Shown: positions 33,893 through 45,739 of the stretch, in pieces
Numbering within the stretch: position 1 is the stretch's first letter
Layout: every line of letters begins with the position of its first letter
Source: Nemertoderma westbladi
Taxonomy: Eukaryota; Xenacoelomorpha; Nemertodermatida; Nemertodermatidae
NCBI GenBank assembly: GCA_032718475.1
Contig: JAUCBJ010008736.1
Coordinates: forward strand, 1 to 64,000
Length of the DNA stretch: 64,000 bases
Reading direction: 5' to 3'
The notes under the pieces: generated by a model
The model's input: only the letters and a program-made list of their open reading frames with translations
Database searches by the model: none
Told to the model about the DNA's origin: nothing
Translations under genes and position numbers: made by a program

Positions 33893-34951
33893 AGCATACC
33901 AGAGAATCGATGATGCAACATGTCTGTATGCTGGACTTTAGTAAAGCTTTCGATCGTATTAACCATTATTTACTCTTTAATAAGTTGATAGAACGTGGTG
34001 TACCCTTAGTTGTTATAGTTCGCGTAATTTAATTTTGGTACAGAAACCAACTTATGTGTGTTAAATGGGGATCTATTTTTTCAAATAACTTCACAGTTAC
34101 TAACGGCACCAAGGAAGGTGGGATCGTATCTCCCCTTTTCTTTAATATATATATTGACAATTTAAGTGCCGATCTATCTAATTCTGGTGTGGGGTGTAAA
34201 ATAAATAACATGCGAATTAATCATTTGTGCTACACTGATGATCTTTACCTCATTAGTAATTCAATTTTTGGCCTACAATTCTTACTTATTAATATTGCAG
34301 TAAAATTTGCCGACAGCAGTTCAATGTTGTTTAAGGACTAAGTGCATTTATTACTTCCCTAAGTGCTTTCTTAGTTGTGCTTCTAATGTATACATATATG
34401 GCAAACCGATTGACATAGTTGATAAATTTATTTACTTAGGACATTTATTACATAGTAGTACCGATGATGATTACGATATTATTAGGCAAACTCACTCTCT
34501 TTATGCGTGTGGTAATTATATATCTAGAACATTTGGTGGCTGCACAGATACTGTTAAAGCCAAGCTGTTTCAAGCTTTTTGCACAACTATTTATTGTGAT
34601 GCGCTGTGGGCTAGCTCCAACTACTCGCAGAGTGCTCTCCATAAAATTCGAGTGGCATATAATAATTGTCTGCGAATGTTCTTTAACATTCCCAAAATGA
34701 CTGGTGATGAACCCTCTAGCATGTCTTTATGGTTTGGTAAATTAAATATCCCCATGTTTGTACATATACGGTATAAATCGAAAATTAGCTCACTAGAAAG
34801 GATTTCGAATAGCAATAATTTAATTGTTCGAACTGTATATCGGTCCACCCGAACTTACGGAGCTTCACGTTTTCATAGTTAGTGAATTACGAGCATCATG
34901 GTGTTTTATTCTTATACATACTGTAACTACGTTATTGTGCTGTTTGTATTA
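33893..34951 (+). pseudogene. CR1/L2-like LINE, RT and C-terminal region
   Basis: Starts inside the RT at MLDFSKAFDRINHYLLFN (palm aspartate present), then a nonsense codon near 34030, then GTKEGGIVSPLFFNIYIDNL and the metal-binding box as LCYTDDLYLIS (34231). A frameshift near 34320 leads to the thumb and tail (FIYLGHLLHSSTDDDYDIIRQ, VAYNNCLRMFFNIPK) ending at 34882. It is unrelated to LINE-A except in fold. The last 115 bp are duplicated at 36414-36552, beyond the LINE-A copy that follows. Confidence 0.78.
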
Positions 34952-36366
34952 TACCTGAGTATTTAAAGCTCATCTATCCCATCATAGTAGCCATCATTTT
35001 ATGCATCATTTATGTGTAAATGCGTATTTGTGGTCAAATTGGGCTATTATTCTATAACCATTTTCGGCCAAATTCCCATTGAGAGACTGCTCCGTGGAAA
35101 TCCGAATGGGTTCCGTAAAGGTCGTGGGATCATGGAACCCATTTTGGCACTTAGAAGGATAATTGAACAGTTATCAAAAAAGAAAGACAGGCATCTGGCT
35201 GTTATCTTTGATGACTTCTTCAAGGCCTTTGATTCAGTCTCCCGCTCACGTATGTTCAGCATACTTTCATTATATGGGATTCCTGATGAAATTATTGCAG
35301 CAATCAGATCAGTATACGATGGTTCGACAACATTTGTGTCTACTGTTGATGGTGACACAGAACCATTTGAAGTGTTATGGGGCGTCCTCCAGGGAGACAC
35401 ACTTGCACCATTCTTGTTCATAATTGTAGTTGACTATGTTCTACGCATGTCCTTAGATCATCATAATGATGATGGGGTCATGATATATCCACCTACTGGC
35501 TCCAGAAGTCGAGGAAATCCTGCCAAGTACCTAACTGACCTAGACTTTGCTGATGACTTAGGAGTACTCTCAGAATTACTAGAGGGAGCCCAACGGCTCC
35601 TCAGCTCACTAGAACATGCTGCTTCTAGTGTTGGTCTTTTTATTAACTCCAGAAAGACAACAATTTTGACAGTTAACTTTGAAAGTCCTCAGCAAGTCTC
35701 TGATCGGATGAGCATAAGCTCAAAAGATGGTATGCTTGAGCATGTGGATGACTTCTGTTACTGGGATCATGGATCCGGAAGTCAGGTGAGGACCTTCGAA
35801 TACGTAAGGGAAAGGCATGGGCAGCCTTAAATAGGCTTTCCAGGATTTGGAAGTCACCGAGAATTAATCGGAAACTTAAGGTCCGATTATTTAGAGCAGC
35901 AGTAGTTCCAGTACTCCTCTATGGGATTCCATGCTGGGCTCTAACTGCTGAGGACACCAAATCTCTGGATGGCACATTCACAAGAATGCTAGGCCGGGTT
36001 CATTGTGTCAAGTACAATGCACAAATCTCCAACCAGACACTATATAACATTGGAGGTGTCTCATTGGTTCCCCCAAGCTTGACACTAGAACAAAATCGCC
36101 TCCGCTTTGCAGGACATTGCTTTCGCCGTGAGGACCAGCCAGTGCATAATCTTGTACTTTGGCAGCCTCATGGAGTGAATAAGCATGGTGGACAGCCCAT
36201 GACTTTCTTGAGACGCATCTTAAAGGACACTGGCCTTGAAGATGCGGATGATCTAGCAAATGTCATGGGTGATAGGGAGTTGTGGCGGTGCAATTTTGTC
36301 GATAAGCCGGCACAGCATTCTTAAAAATGCAGCTGCAATGCAGCATGCCGATCCTAGTAGTAGTAA
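34952..36366 (+). mobile_element. LINE-A 3' half with internal replacement
   Basis: Begins with about 38 bp of the RT region before the fingers (CTCATCTATCCCATCATAG), then about 85 bp of unrelated sequence. It resumes at 35076 with PIERLLRGNPNGFRKGRG and runs to the (TAG)n tail at 36366. RT boxes: FDDFFKAFDS (first residue of the usual FVDFF changed), QGDTLAPFLF and FADD. A deletion near 35765 shifts the frame after CYW. Remaining frames: 35012-35830 and 35986-36324. Confidence 0.87.
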
Positions 36367-36407
36367 TTGTGCAGTCTGTATGTAATTAGTTATTATTTTA
36401 CGTTCGA

Positions 36408-36560
36408 ACTGTTCGAACTGTACATTATTGGTCCACCCGAACTTACAGAGCTTCACGTTTTCATAGATAGTGAATTACGAGCATCATGGTGTTTTATTCT
36501 TATACATATACATTACATACTGTAACTACGTTATTGTGCTGTTTGTATTATTATTAATTA
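36408..36560 (+). mobile_element. second copy of the CR1/L2-like 3' end
   Basis: Repeats 34836-34951 nearly exactly (GGTCCACCCGAACTTAC, GAATTACGAGCATCATGGTG, TACTGTAACTACGTTATTG) with a small TATACATTACA insertion, and continues into ATTATTAATTA, the likely true 3' tail. With the first copy it brackets LINE-A. Confidence 0.85.
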
Positions 36561-36847
36561 TATTGTTATCATTTATTTTACTATGGAGCATGCACTCTGG
36601 ATTAAATATAATAATAAACATTGCAAGATATCATTAACAACAATAAGTAATAAAATCAAACTCTCTGTTTTACCCGGCCTTCAGCCTTCAGTATTTTCAA
36701 CGCGGTGACGCATAGGGAACTTCAACATCAGTCAACGATGCGCCAACAACGACTCTAAGCCGAAGTCATGTTAAGAGGAGTAAAGATGACACGCCGACAA
36801 TGCCAACAAACCAATGACACTGAGCAAACTCAGGACGCTCCAAGGTT

Positions 36848-37923
36848 AGGGAAGGGGAGGTACACCACCACATACTCCCACCGAGAGGGACGCAACCATC
36901 TGGGAGGCTGCTACACTGGATCTGTCACAGGGGTACAGGTTGGTTGAGAACAAGGAACACAGATGGGTACGAGGGAACAAAGAACGCGAGTCGACAGGAG
37001 ATGACGACGACGGCGAGTGTACCGGGAGAACCAGCCAACAAGAGGCTATCGGTGGTGAGCAACCCATTGCAGCAACTGGCGGCTGGCGGTACGACGCCGC
37101 ATGAGGAGGGGAAATCCAGGAAGAGGACGTCACCGATAGCAACCATCTGAGGAGGGGTCACAACGCCTCCGCGAGGATCCTCAATGAAGCAAAGAAGGAT
37201 GGGAAAGTAGAGAAAGCTAAGTTAATCATCAAACTCATTGAGCCCAATAAACATTTTCAGTATTTAGCCCAATTTTGGCAGGGAGAACTAGCAAATCAGA
37301 GGATGAGGGAGGTTGCCACGGAACTGTGTGAATTGAAGCGATCAGGAATTGTAGCCTATGATAGAGTGTATGTAGGGCCATATCTGATTGATACACGGGG
37401 AATTAAGTTAGTGGGATGGGTGGGTTCGAACAATACTGATCTTGAGGTGAATCTATAGGATTCGGTGTCATCCATCAGTAGGGCCAATACGGCCAGTAAA
37501 AAGAGTAAAAGTAGTAAAATTAGTAGATCCAGTAGGCAACGGGGGTCTGTCACAACCAAAAAGTCCACAGCAAGAAGGCTGTTGGAGATTGATGTGGAGT
37601 GTCAGTTGGACATTGTCATGTTAGATCAGAAAGAGTTAGAAAGGCATTTGGAAGAGAGGAGTGCATTGTTAGAAAGGGAGTTGGTGAGAGAGTGTAAGGA
37701 GAGGGCCAAGAGAGTGGTGAATGAGTGTAGTGAGCGGGTTGTGAGAGAGGTGGACAAATGTAGAGAGTGGGCTGTGAGAGAAGCGGACGAGTATAGAGAG
37801 CAGGCTGCGACAGAAGCAGATGAGTGTAGTGAGCGGGCTGCTAGAGAAGCGGACAGGGTTGAGAGGGAAAACATCCTAGCAAACCAGAGTGTTAAAGAGG
37901 ATAAGGAAAGAGAGATAGTTTGA
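36848..37923 (+). pseudogene. gag-like coiled-coil ORF with two in-frame stops
   Basis: One plus-strand frame is open from about 36848 to 37923 except for a TGA near 37102 and a TAG at 37456. Segments: an acidic/hydrophilic N-terminus (VENKEHRWVRGNKERES, DDDDGE), a globular part (KLIIKLIEPNKHFQYLAQFW, AYDRVYVGPYLIDTRGIKL), a Ser/Lys-rich stretch (SKKSKSSKISRSSRQRGS), then a long charged coiled coil. The order resembles the gag N-terminal half of BEL/Pao-like LTR retrotransposons, but I see no protease, RT or LTR, so that is a guess. It might instead be a host coiled-coil gene relic. A short Gly/Met-rich frame follows at 38067-38249. Confidence 0.4.
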
Positions 37924-40761
37924 GAAGAGAATGTGGGATGATAATGCATAGCCGGTTACGGTGATTAATGCAGTATCAAGCGAAACAGAAACGCGGATTA
38001 GAACTGGCGAAAATGGGTTTATCAGAAAGCGAAGTTAGTTCGGGCAGTATATACTAAGAACCAGGTATGATGGAAACGATGATAATGATGGCTGTCCCAA
38101 CGCAACAAATTAATAATGAGAGGGGGGGGGGGGGTGGGGGGAGTAAATACCCCACAGATGTCGGCAGGGGGGGTGAAACAAATGAGCCAGGACTCCCAAT
38201 GATGGAGGAGAATAGAGGATCAGCGAATATCTATGAGGCTGTACAATAAGGTGGAAATTTGCACTTTTTTTCGAATTTGTGTTGGAACCAGGGTGGGAAA
38301 GTTGTGAAATCGGTCAATAATAACTACTACAAAGTTTTACAAAATTTCATCAAAATCTTCAACTCTCTCACGACTTTCCAAAATTTAAAAATTTTGTAAT
38401 TTGATGCAAGCCTTTATTTTTTACTGAACCATGCAAAAGTATCTTTAAAAGAGTCAATGGGAGCTGTGAAAACCTTTTGATTTATTTTGGTTTTTATCTT
38501 CACCTGCCTCCAGAGGTGACAAAATGGACAAAAAGTGCAAAAACTTAACAAAGTTTTACAAAAAAAGTACTCTTGTACTTCCAAGTACTATTTTAAGCCT
38601 ACTGCGTACTTGATTTGCTAAACATTACCACAAATACTAATAAAGAGATGGCGGGATTTTTAAAATTGTTGTTGATGAGTGTACTGCCAGGTGATGATGG
38701 CATTCTGAAATCAGTAATTCACTTTTTACATACTCTAAAGTCCATCTTGACATACTGACATAACATGTTAGTATTAGTACTGTTATGTCATTTCAGAATT
38801 TACTTTTGCTACTTGTATCGATTTATCAAAGACCAAATGATCAATTGTACCAGAAACATAACTGTCATCTTTAACTAGGTAGGCCTATCTGTTTCTGGTA
38901 CACACAACTGTGTTTAGTGAACAGCTTGTTAGGGCAATTTATTAGCCAAATTTGGACAGTAGGCCTATACACAAATTTCAAATTATAATTCATGGACATA
39001 CATGTAAGTCTAATCTCACTATTAGTTATTGAATACCAATATAAGTTATAAGTTAAACTTGTAAGCTGGCCCCCTCAACATGTCAGTGGATCTTACACCA
39101 TCCACAATTGGAATACATATTGATACAAGGCCTAAGTGTCCTATATTTGGGTATGCAACGGAACTGCCTAAAAATAAGCTGCCTACATATCGTGACATAT
39201 TGCCTTGCTTTCTAAACTTGCGACAACCATTTAGATGAGGATCAGCTGGAAATAAAAAAAACTGCTGAAATATCTGCCAGTGTTGCTAAACATGTTGCAG
39301 AGGTGTGGCACCAAGCATCCATTCCAACAATACATTATAAAAAGTTAATCCAGATGGTATCAAAATATTACGAAAAGTAGCAGAAACTCCTTAAGAACAT
39401 TAAGGGTTGTTCTCAGACTGAGGCTTTTAAGTTAAAGTAAATCGATTTTAAAATGGGTGGAGATTTGTTATTCGATGTTGCATCCTGTAGGTGTGTAAAC
39501 TTTGTAGAATGTCATTGTGATAAAGCTCTAAAGATACCTGTTATAGAACGTGCATTCATTACTGACCAAAGAAGTTCTCGACGAATGGCCATTGGAGGGG
39601 TCGATATTAAAGAAACTGAATTGAGACATAAACGCAACCTTCGGAAACAGGCTAATAAAGCTACTAACCTCGGTGACAATGCTACAGATCCTGTCCAAGT
39701 TGATACTGCTTCCAGTTCTACAGTATCTGATCCAGATTCTGATAACAATTTTGTAGCCACAATTCGAAAACAAAGTAAACCATCAATATCCATGTTATCT
39801 AGAGAGTGTGACCGTTATGGAGTGTCAGACCGTGCTGGTGCAGCTATTGCTACAGCCATTCTTGAAGATATTGGCATGGTTGGTCAGGAATCTTCTGATC
39901 TTGTTGTAGATCGCTCAAAGTTACGTAGAGAACGTTCAAAGCACCATGCAGGTTTACAAAGTTCCATAGCTGTCGAAGTCAAAGGCCTCTACTTTGATGG
40001 GAAAAAGAACAGCACTAGAACACAGACAAAGGTAGGAACTAGAGTCTTCCCACGAATGAGAAGTGAAAATAATATTGCTCTGGTAGAAGAACCTGGTTCA
40101 AAGTATCTTGGGCATGTGGCGGCAATTTCAGAACAGTCGGTAGATGTACTTATTTCAATAGAAAGTTTTTTCAATCGAAATTACATTGCGATTATTGATC
40201 TAGATTGTGTGGGGAGTGATGGCACTAATGTAAATATAGGTAAGTATAGAGGCATCATCCGCCATCTGCAAGAATCAGTGAAGCACCCAGTCTGTTGGTT
40301 CATTTGTTTACTCCATTGTAATGAATTACCATTACATCATTTATTTTCTCACTTGGATGGCACAACATCTGGTCCGAACACATTTACCGGGCCAATAGGA
40401 GGTCAGCTGGCATTGTGTCACCATCAACCAATTGTGAAATATAAATCCATTGATGGACCACATCTACCACCGATTATAGACAAATATAAGGACCTCAGCT
40501 GCGATCAGAAGTATCTGTACGAGATAGTGCATGCTGTTAAGTCTGGCAGCTGTTCTGACACTATTGCACATTGGACCCCAGGTCCAATATCCCATTCCAG
40601 ATGGTTAACGGTAGTAAGTCATCTCCTTCGTCTCTATGTATCCACTCAGGAACCCACTGACACTTTAGTAACGCTGTCCACATTTGTTATTAAGGTGTAT
40701 GCGCCAGTATGGTTTGAAATCAAGTATCTGGTTATTCTTTCATGGAGCTTGTCATTTAGCT

Positions 40762-43713
40762 TGGCTTGCAGGGGTATATGGCCTGGCCAGGCAGATGGTG
40801 ATCTACCAATGGCTGGTCAGGAGTAGAGTGTTCTCATATCCACCCTGAGAGCACTTCACTGCGACCTGCACCTGGCAGCAGGGGTACAGGGCATGATCCA
40901 GCAGATGAGCTGCACAGCCAATGGTGGGCCATGTGCGCCAGAGTAGATATGGGTGATTAAAGTAAATTTGATGAATCCAACTGCACATGCAGCATTGGAC
41001 AAAATAGACCAAATCTCTAACTGCATCATCCGTTGCCACTTTTCATGTTCTGGAAGACTGGCTAAGAAGTTTCCTAAGGTGGTTCTGATTGTGTGCTACT
41101 CTTCAACTAGTATTGCCCCTGTAGAGGTGGAAAATTTCTACTACAATCTATAAGCAGCTACTGATGGAGTGGATCAGCATGCATTCTTAACATTCCTGGG
41201 AGACTTTAATGCAAGTCTGCATCAATCACCTACATCGCTCTGGGTCTATAGCAATAGTGTTAACCGAAATTCTGTCCATCTTTAGGATTTTATCTCTGGA
41301 AATGGATTATTTTCGGCTGGAACTCAGTTCAAGAAGCGAACTGGAAAGCTATGGACTCATAGTGGGCCCAGTGGTCACAAGTCCCAGATAGACCATATTC
41401 TGTTTCGTAGGAAATACAGGAGCTCTTTACAAGACTGTAATGCATTTACACTTCGACCCTTCTCCAGTGATCACCACCTTATTGTGGCCAAGGTAAGACT
41501 TAGTCTGCGTGCTAGCAGAACAATGAAATCTGCCTTGCCGCGGCATGACTGGTCCTCTCTGTTGCAACAGCCAAGTGTGAGATCCAGCTTCACACTACAG
41601 CTGAGCAACAGGTATGAGGTTCTTGCCTCAGAGCGTCAGATCACTGTTAGGGCTATACTGCCTTCACAGAAGCAGTTAAGTTAGCAGCTGCAGAAACAGT
41701 TCCTGTATACCCTCGAAACAGGAAAAGGGCCCCCTGGACTGACAACAAAATTCAGAAGTGCCGAAATTATCTATATAAGGCACATAAAGAGTCATGACTC
41801 AAACAGTCTATAGCGGCCAAGAATGCAGTTAAGGCGGCATCTAGGTCCCTGAACAGGCAGTACTCTGTTAATCTACAGGAGCTAATAAACCAACAGGTTG
41901 ATGCCATCAATGATGCTGACGACAGCAGGCAATCATCCCAGGCATGGAAATCGATAAACTTGCATACTGGGAGGAAAAGCCAACCAACCACCAAGGTTAA
42001 GGCTGAATCACCAGCCGATCGCCTCAATAATGGTTGGAAGGCCCACTTTGAAAAGCTCCTCAATAATGACAGAGTATTGCCTGATAACTTATTTAAGTAA
42101 AAGACTTGTTTATAGAAGTAAAAGTGTCTGAGTCTGTACTCCCAGATATTCCCATTGGCGATATCTCCTTTGCAGAAGTGAAGGCTGGTGCAAAGAGCAT
42201 TAAGACCAATCGTGCCAGTGGAGTAGATGGTGTTCCCCCTGAGGTCTTTAAAATACCCGAGTGTTTACAGCTCATCTATCCCATCATAATAGACATATAC
42301 CGAACAACAAGAGTCCCACAAGAAATGAAAACAAATAAGTTGGTGCCAGTTCCCAAGAAGGGCAACCTAACACTCTATGGTTCTTTTTGGGGAATCTCAT
42401 TGATCTCGATTGCTGCAAAGCTATACAATAGAATTCTATTAAATCGCATCAGGGATCCCATTGAGAGACTGCTCCGTGGAAATCAGAATGCGTTCCATAA
42501 AGGTTGTGGGACCATGGAGCCCATTTTGGCACTTAGAAGGATAATTGAAGAGTTATCAAAAAAGAAAGACAGGCATCTGGCTGTTATCTTTGTTGACTTC
42601 TTCAAGGGCTTTGATGCAGTCTATCGCTCACGTATATTCATCATACTTTCATTATATGGGATTCCTGATGAAATTATTGCAGCAATCAGATCAGTATACG
42701 ATGGTTCGACAACATTTGTGTCTACTGTTGACAGTGACACAGAGCCATTTGAAGTATTATGGGGTGTCTTCCAGGGAGACACATTTGCACCATTATTGTT
42801 CATAATTGTGGTTGACTATGTTCTACGCATGTCCTTAGATCATCATAATGATGATGGGGTGAGTTAACTTCACCTACTGGCTCCAGAAGTCGAGGAAATC
42901 CTGCCAAGTACCTAACTGATCTAGACTTTGCTGATGACTTAGGAGTACTCTGAGAATCACTAGAGGGAGCCCAACGGCTCCTCAGCTCATTAGAACATGC
43001 TGCTTCTAGTGTTGGTCTTTTTATTAACTCCAGAAAGACCAAAATTTTGATAGTTAACTTTGAAAGTCCTTTGCAAGTCTCTGATCGGATGAGCATAACT
43101 GGGGATCATGGATCCGGAAGTCAGGTGAGGACCTTCGAATACATAAGGGAAAGGCATGGGCAGCCTTGAATAGGCTTTCCAGGATTTGGAAGTCACCGAG
43201 AATTAATCGGAAACTTAAGGTCCGTTTATTTAGAGCAGCAGTAGTTCCAGTACTCCTCTATGGGAGTCCATGCTGGGCTCTAACAGCTGGGGACACCAAA
43301 TGTCTGGATGGCACATTCACAAGAATGCTACGCCGGGTTCACTGTGTCAAGTACAATGCACACATCTCCAACCATACACTATATAACATTGGAGGTATCT
43401 CATTGGTTCCCCCAAGCTTGACACTAGAACAAAATTGCCTCCGCTTTGCAGGACATTGCTTTCGCCGTGAGGACCAGCCATTGCATAATCTTGTTCTTTG
43501 GCAGCCTCATGGAGTGAATAAGCATGGTTGACAGCCCATGACTTTCTTGAGGCGCATCTTAAAGGACACTGGCCTTGAAAATGCAGATGATCTAGCAAAT
43601 GCCATGGGTGATAGGGAGTTGTGGCTGCGCAGCCGACACAACTCCGGCACATACAAGCCGGCACAGCATTCTTAAAAATGCAGCTGCAATGCAGCATGCC
43701 GATCCTAGTAGTT
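40762..43713 (+). mobile_element. LINE-A copy with 8-bp target duplication
   Basis: ATTTAGCT flanks it at 40754-40761 and 43714-43721. It starts partway through the leader (TGGCTTGCAGGGG). A deletion of roughly 600 bp removes the endonuclease N-terminus (resuming at MNPTAHAALDKID near 40970); GDFNASLH, SDHHLI, the linker and RT follow. The RT has FVDFFKGFDA, QGDTFAPLLF and FADD, with breaks near 42850, 42950 and 43100. The tail is short (TAGTA). Transcription could run in the same direction as the host element. Confidence 0.92.
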
Positions 43714-44120
43714 ATTTAGCTAAGATGATTTCCTATTGTAACTACTTACCAGATCATCTTATATCAATTGTCCAAGATGTCATTCAGAGAAATGGGTATT
43801 TTGGACATCCTGAGAACTTTCTTCTCGCGATGATTAATGATGAACACAAACACAAACACATCCGACAGCTAGGGATAGACGAATTCTTGCTGCCAAGAGA
43901 GTTTGACGCCAGAGAAGACCCCATACAAAAAATTCGGGTATTTGCACCACCGCCATTAAACTTTAATATCACTGAATCAGATTACATCGGACTTGTTGAT
44001 TGGTAAGTAGTAAAGAAATTTGTTCCTCCATTGCCGCGCAAGCTTACTGTTGAGGAGTTGACTGTACTCTGTACCTCTGGTGACATCATCGATCTACCAA
44101 AATTTCCCAATCACACTCAA

Positions 44121-44288
44121 GCTGTAGAAAGGATTATACGACTGATATCACAAGCAGCTTCTACACTTGTTAGTGGAGACCGTCATGATGGCTACATATG
44201 TTATCGATCAGCTGTAGAAAGGATTATACGACTGATATCACAAGCAGCTTCTACACTTGTTGGCGGAGACCGTCATGATGGCTACATA
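44121..44288 (+). repeat. in-frame tandem duplication, 90-bp period
   Basis: GCTGTAGAAAGGATTATACG starts at both 44121 and 44211; about 78 bp match with two or three differences (TTAGTGG versus TTGGCGG). It duplicates the AVERIIRLISQAASTLV segment of the transposase-like protein without shifting the frame. Confidence 0.92.
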
Positions 44289-44929
44289 CGTTCTAAGTTG
44301 GAGTCCCGGTCTTTGATTCCTTCATACCAAACAAAGAAAGACTATAAATTAACTACCTAAACTATGATCATTCAACTCAACTCTTAAATCTGCAGAGCCG
44401 TGTGTGTCTGTAGACTATGTAATATAAACTGATCAATGGTAGTCTTGGGGTCTAATCTCAATCAGTATTATCTACTTGAATATGTCATAGTATAATGGTC
44501 TTTCAGAAATAAATATATTGAATATTGTTGTAGTCCAAAGTTATTTAAGTTTCTCATAATTTACAAAAGCTCATTTTACATTTTTGACACTTTGCACCCC
44601 AAATTGTTAACAATTGCCATCCCTTGAGGGAGGTGAAGATGTTAACCAAAATTGTTAAAAAAAATTTGCAGTTACTTTTGACTCTCTTGAAAGATTTTAT
44701 TGCCAGGTACAGTCAAAAATAAACGCTTGTATCAAATTACAAAATTTTAAAAATTTTTGAAGGCGCGCACCAATTTTCAAATTTTTGACGTCACTAATAA
44801 TGACATTGTGTAGTACCAGACCTAGAAGAAGACGGCTAAATCCTGATGGACTTGGACCAGAGCCTAAAGTCGAACAAATTAAATAACTTACTTAAATACA
44901 AATAATTAAGTATCAATAAATAAAAGACC

Positions 44930-45240
44930 AGAGGTGTCACTTATGACACCCGTTTGGGCCTCTAGGTGATGGTTGGACAACACTGATGACCCATTGTGTC
45001 AGGGCGCTAATCGGTCTGATTAATTAGAATAATCAATTAAACCCTAATTAGGAGTCATAAGACACCTATTGGGGATTAAATGTGCTAACTAATTGATGAC
45101 AAAAGTCAATTAGGGTCTAATTAGCCTAATTGCGAGGTGTCACCCTGACAGTCTCGCGACAATGACACCCAATAACACCCTATGAGTGATAATTGGGTGT
45201 CATTGGGTGTCATATGACACCCAATGGGTGTCAGTGGGGT
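44930..45240. repeat. TGACACCC-rich palindromic block
   Basis: Many copies of TGACACC(C) and its complement GGTGTCA, plus AATTAGGGT/ACCCTAATT words. A perfect 24-bp palindrome lies at 45202-45225 (ATTGGGTGTCAT and its complement). It may be the subterminal region of a DNA transposon; no protein here. Confidence 0.6.
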
Positions 45241-45473
45241 CCAACTGTCACCGAGCCGGCCAAACCCCTACTACTGCGGAGAATCGCCAGTTGATCCGAG
45301 AGAACCGCTATCTTATCTATTTGAAGACAATTAAGGCAAAAGCAGAAGTTTCGGCTCTTACTGGTATGCTGCCAACCGCGGCTCCGGATGGCATGGTGGA
45401 TGCAGCTGCGGATATTTTGTTTCTGGAGACTATTTGTGAATCTGAAAACAGTGCTAAATATACAGTAATATAA
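45240..45473 (+). other. short unrecognised frame beside the Harbinger relic
   Basis: The frame reads NRQLIRENRYLIYLKTIKAKAEVSALTG ... and stops at 45473. It is helical and charged. PIF/Harbinger elements carry a second Myb-like gene, often divergent from the transposase gene; the position and the opposite strand would fit its C-terminal end, but I see no Myb motif. Confidence 0.2.
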
Positions 45474-45739
45474 TATAATTGTTTAATATAATATACTGTG
45501 CAATTCATCATTCATTATGTAATTTACATTAGTCTAGAGTACAGTACAATGGTTTGCTAGTTTGATATGTAATTTGGAAACAATGAAATGTGCGTCACGA
45601 TATGTTTGACCATTTTATGAACCAGAATAATATTCACTGCTATCTAATTCCTCCACATTCTCATCTTACTCAAACTATTCACCCCTTATTTTGGCAATAT
45701 TGTGCAATACGAAACCAGCCGAAATTACGCAGCAGACTC

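Larger units (their letters stand above)
39080..44360 (+). pseudogene. uncharacterised transposase-like protein, broken
   Basis: Widespread unnamed family that I recall from arthropod and other invertebrate gene sets. Parts: start at 39080 (MSVDLTPS ... LPTYRDILPCFLN), a frameshift near 39230, an in-frame stretch with two stops, then a clean frame 39453 to about 40750. That frame has a Cys-rich segment (DVASCRCVNFVECHC), RRMAIGGVD, and a core IAIIDLDCVGSDGTNVN followed by ICLLHCNELPLHHL and TFTGPIG. A hydrophobic strand ending in Asp, then a CxxHxNELPL box, suggests an RNase H-like nuclease (inference). LINE-A interrupts it at 40762. The tail resumes at 43714 in another frame (ISYCNYLPDHLISIVQDVIQ, ENFLLAMINDEHKHKHIR) and ends with HTQAVERIIRLIS and RSKLESRSLIPSYQTKKDY, after an internal tandem duplication. 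Dead by frameshift, nonsense and insertion. Confidence 0.6.
38262..44860 (+). mobile_element. putative undescribed DNA transposon flanked by inverted repeats
   Basis: Positions about 38380-38600 and 44545-44775 are diverged inverted repeats; shared blocks include AAAATTTTGTAATTTGAT, CAAGC.TTTATTTTT.ACTG, ATCTTTAAAAGAGTCA versus ATCTTTCAAGAGAGTCA, and ATCTTCACCT. Weaker similarity continues outward. Between them lies one protein-coding unit (39080-44360) of an unnamed family with transposase-like motifs, interrupted by LINE-A. Exact termini and target duplication were not resolved by eye. Confidence 0.5.

Noticed and set aside
36846-37161. Minus-strand Ser/Pro-rich frames
   Set aside because: Antisense of the gag-like plus-strand frame, which has the better composition.
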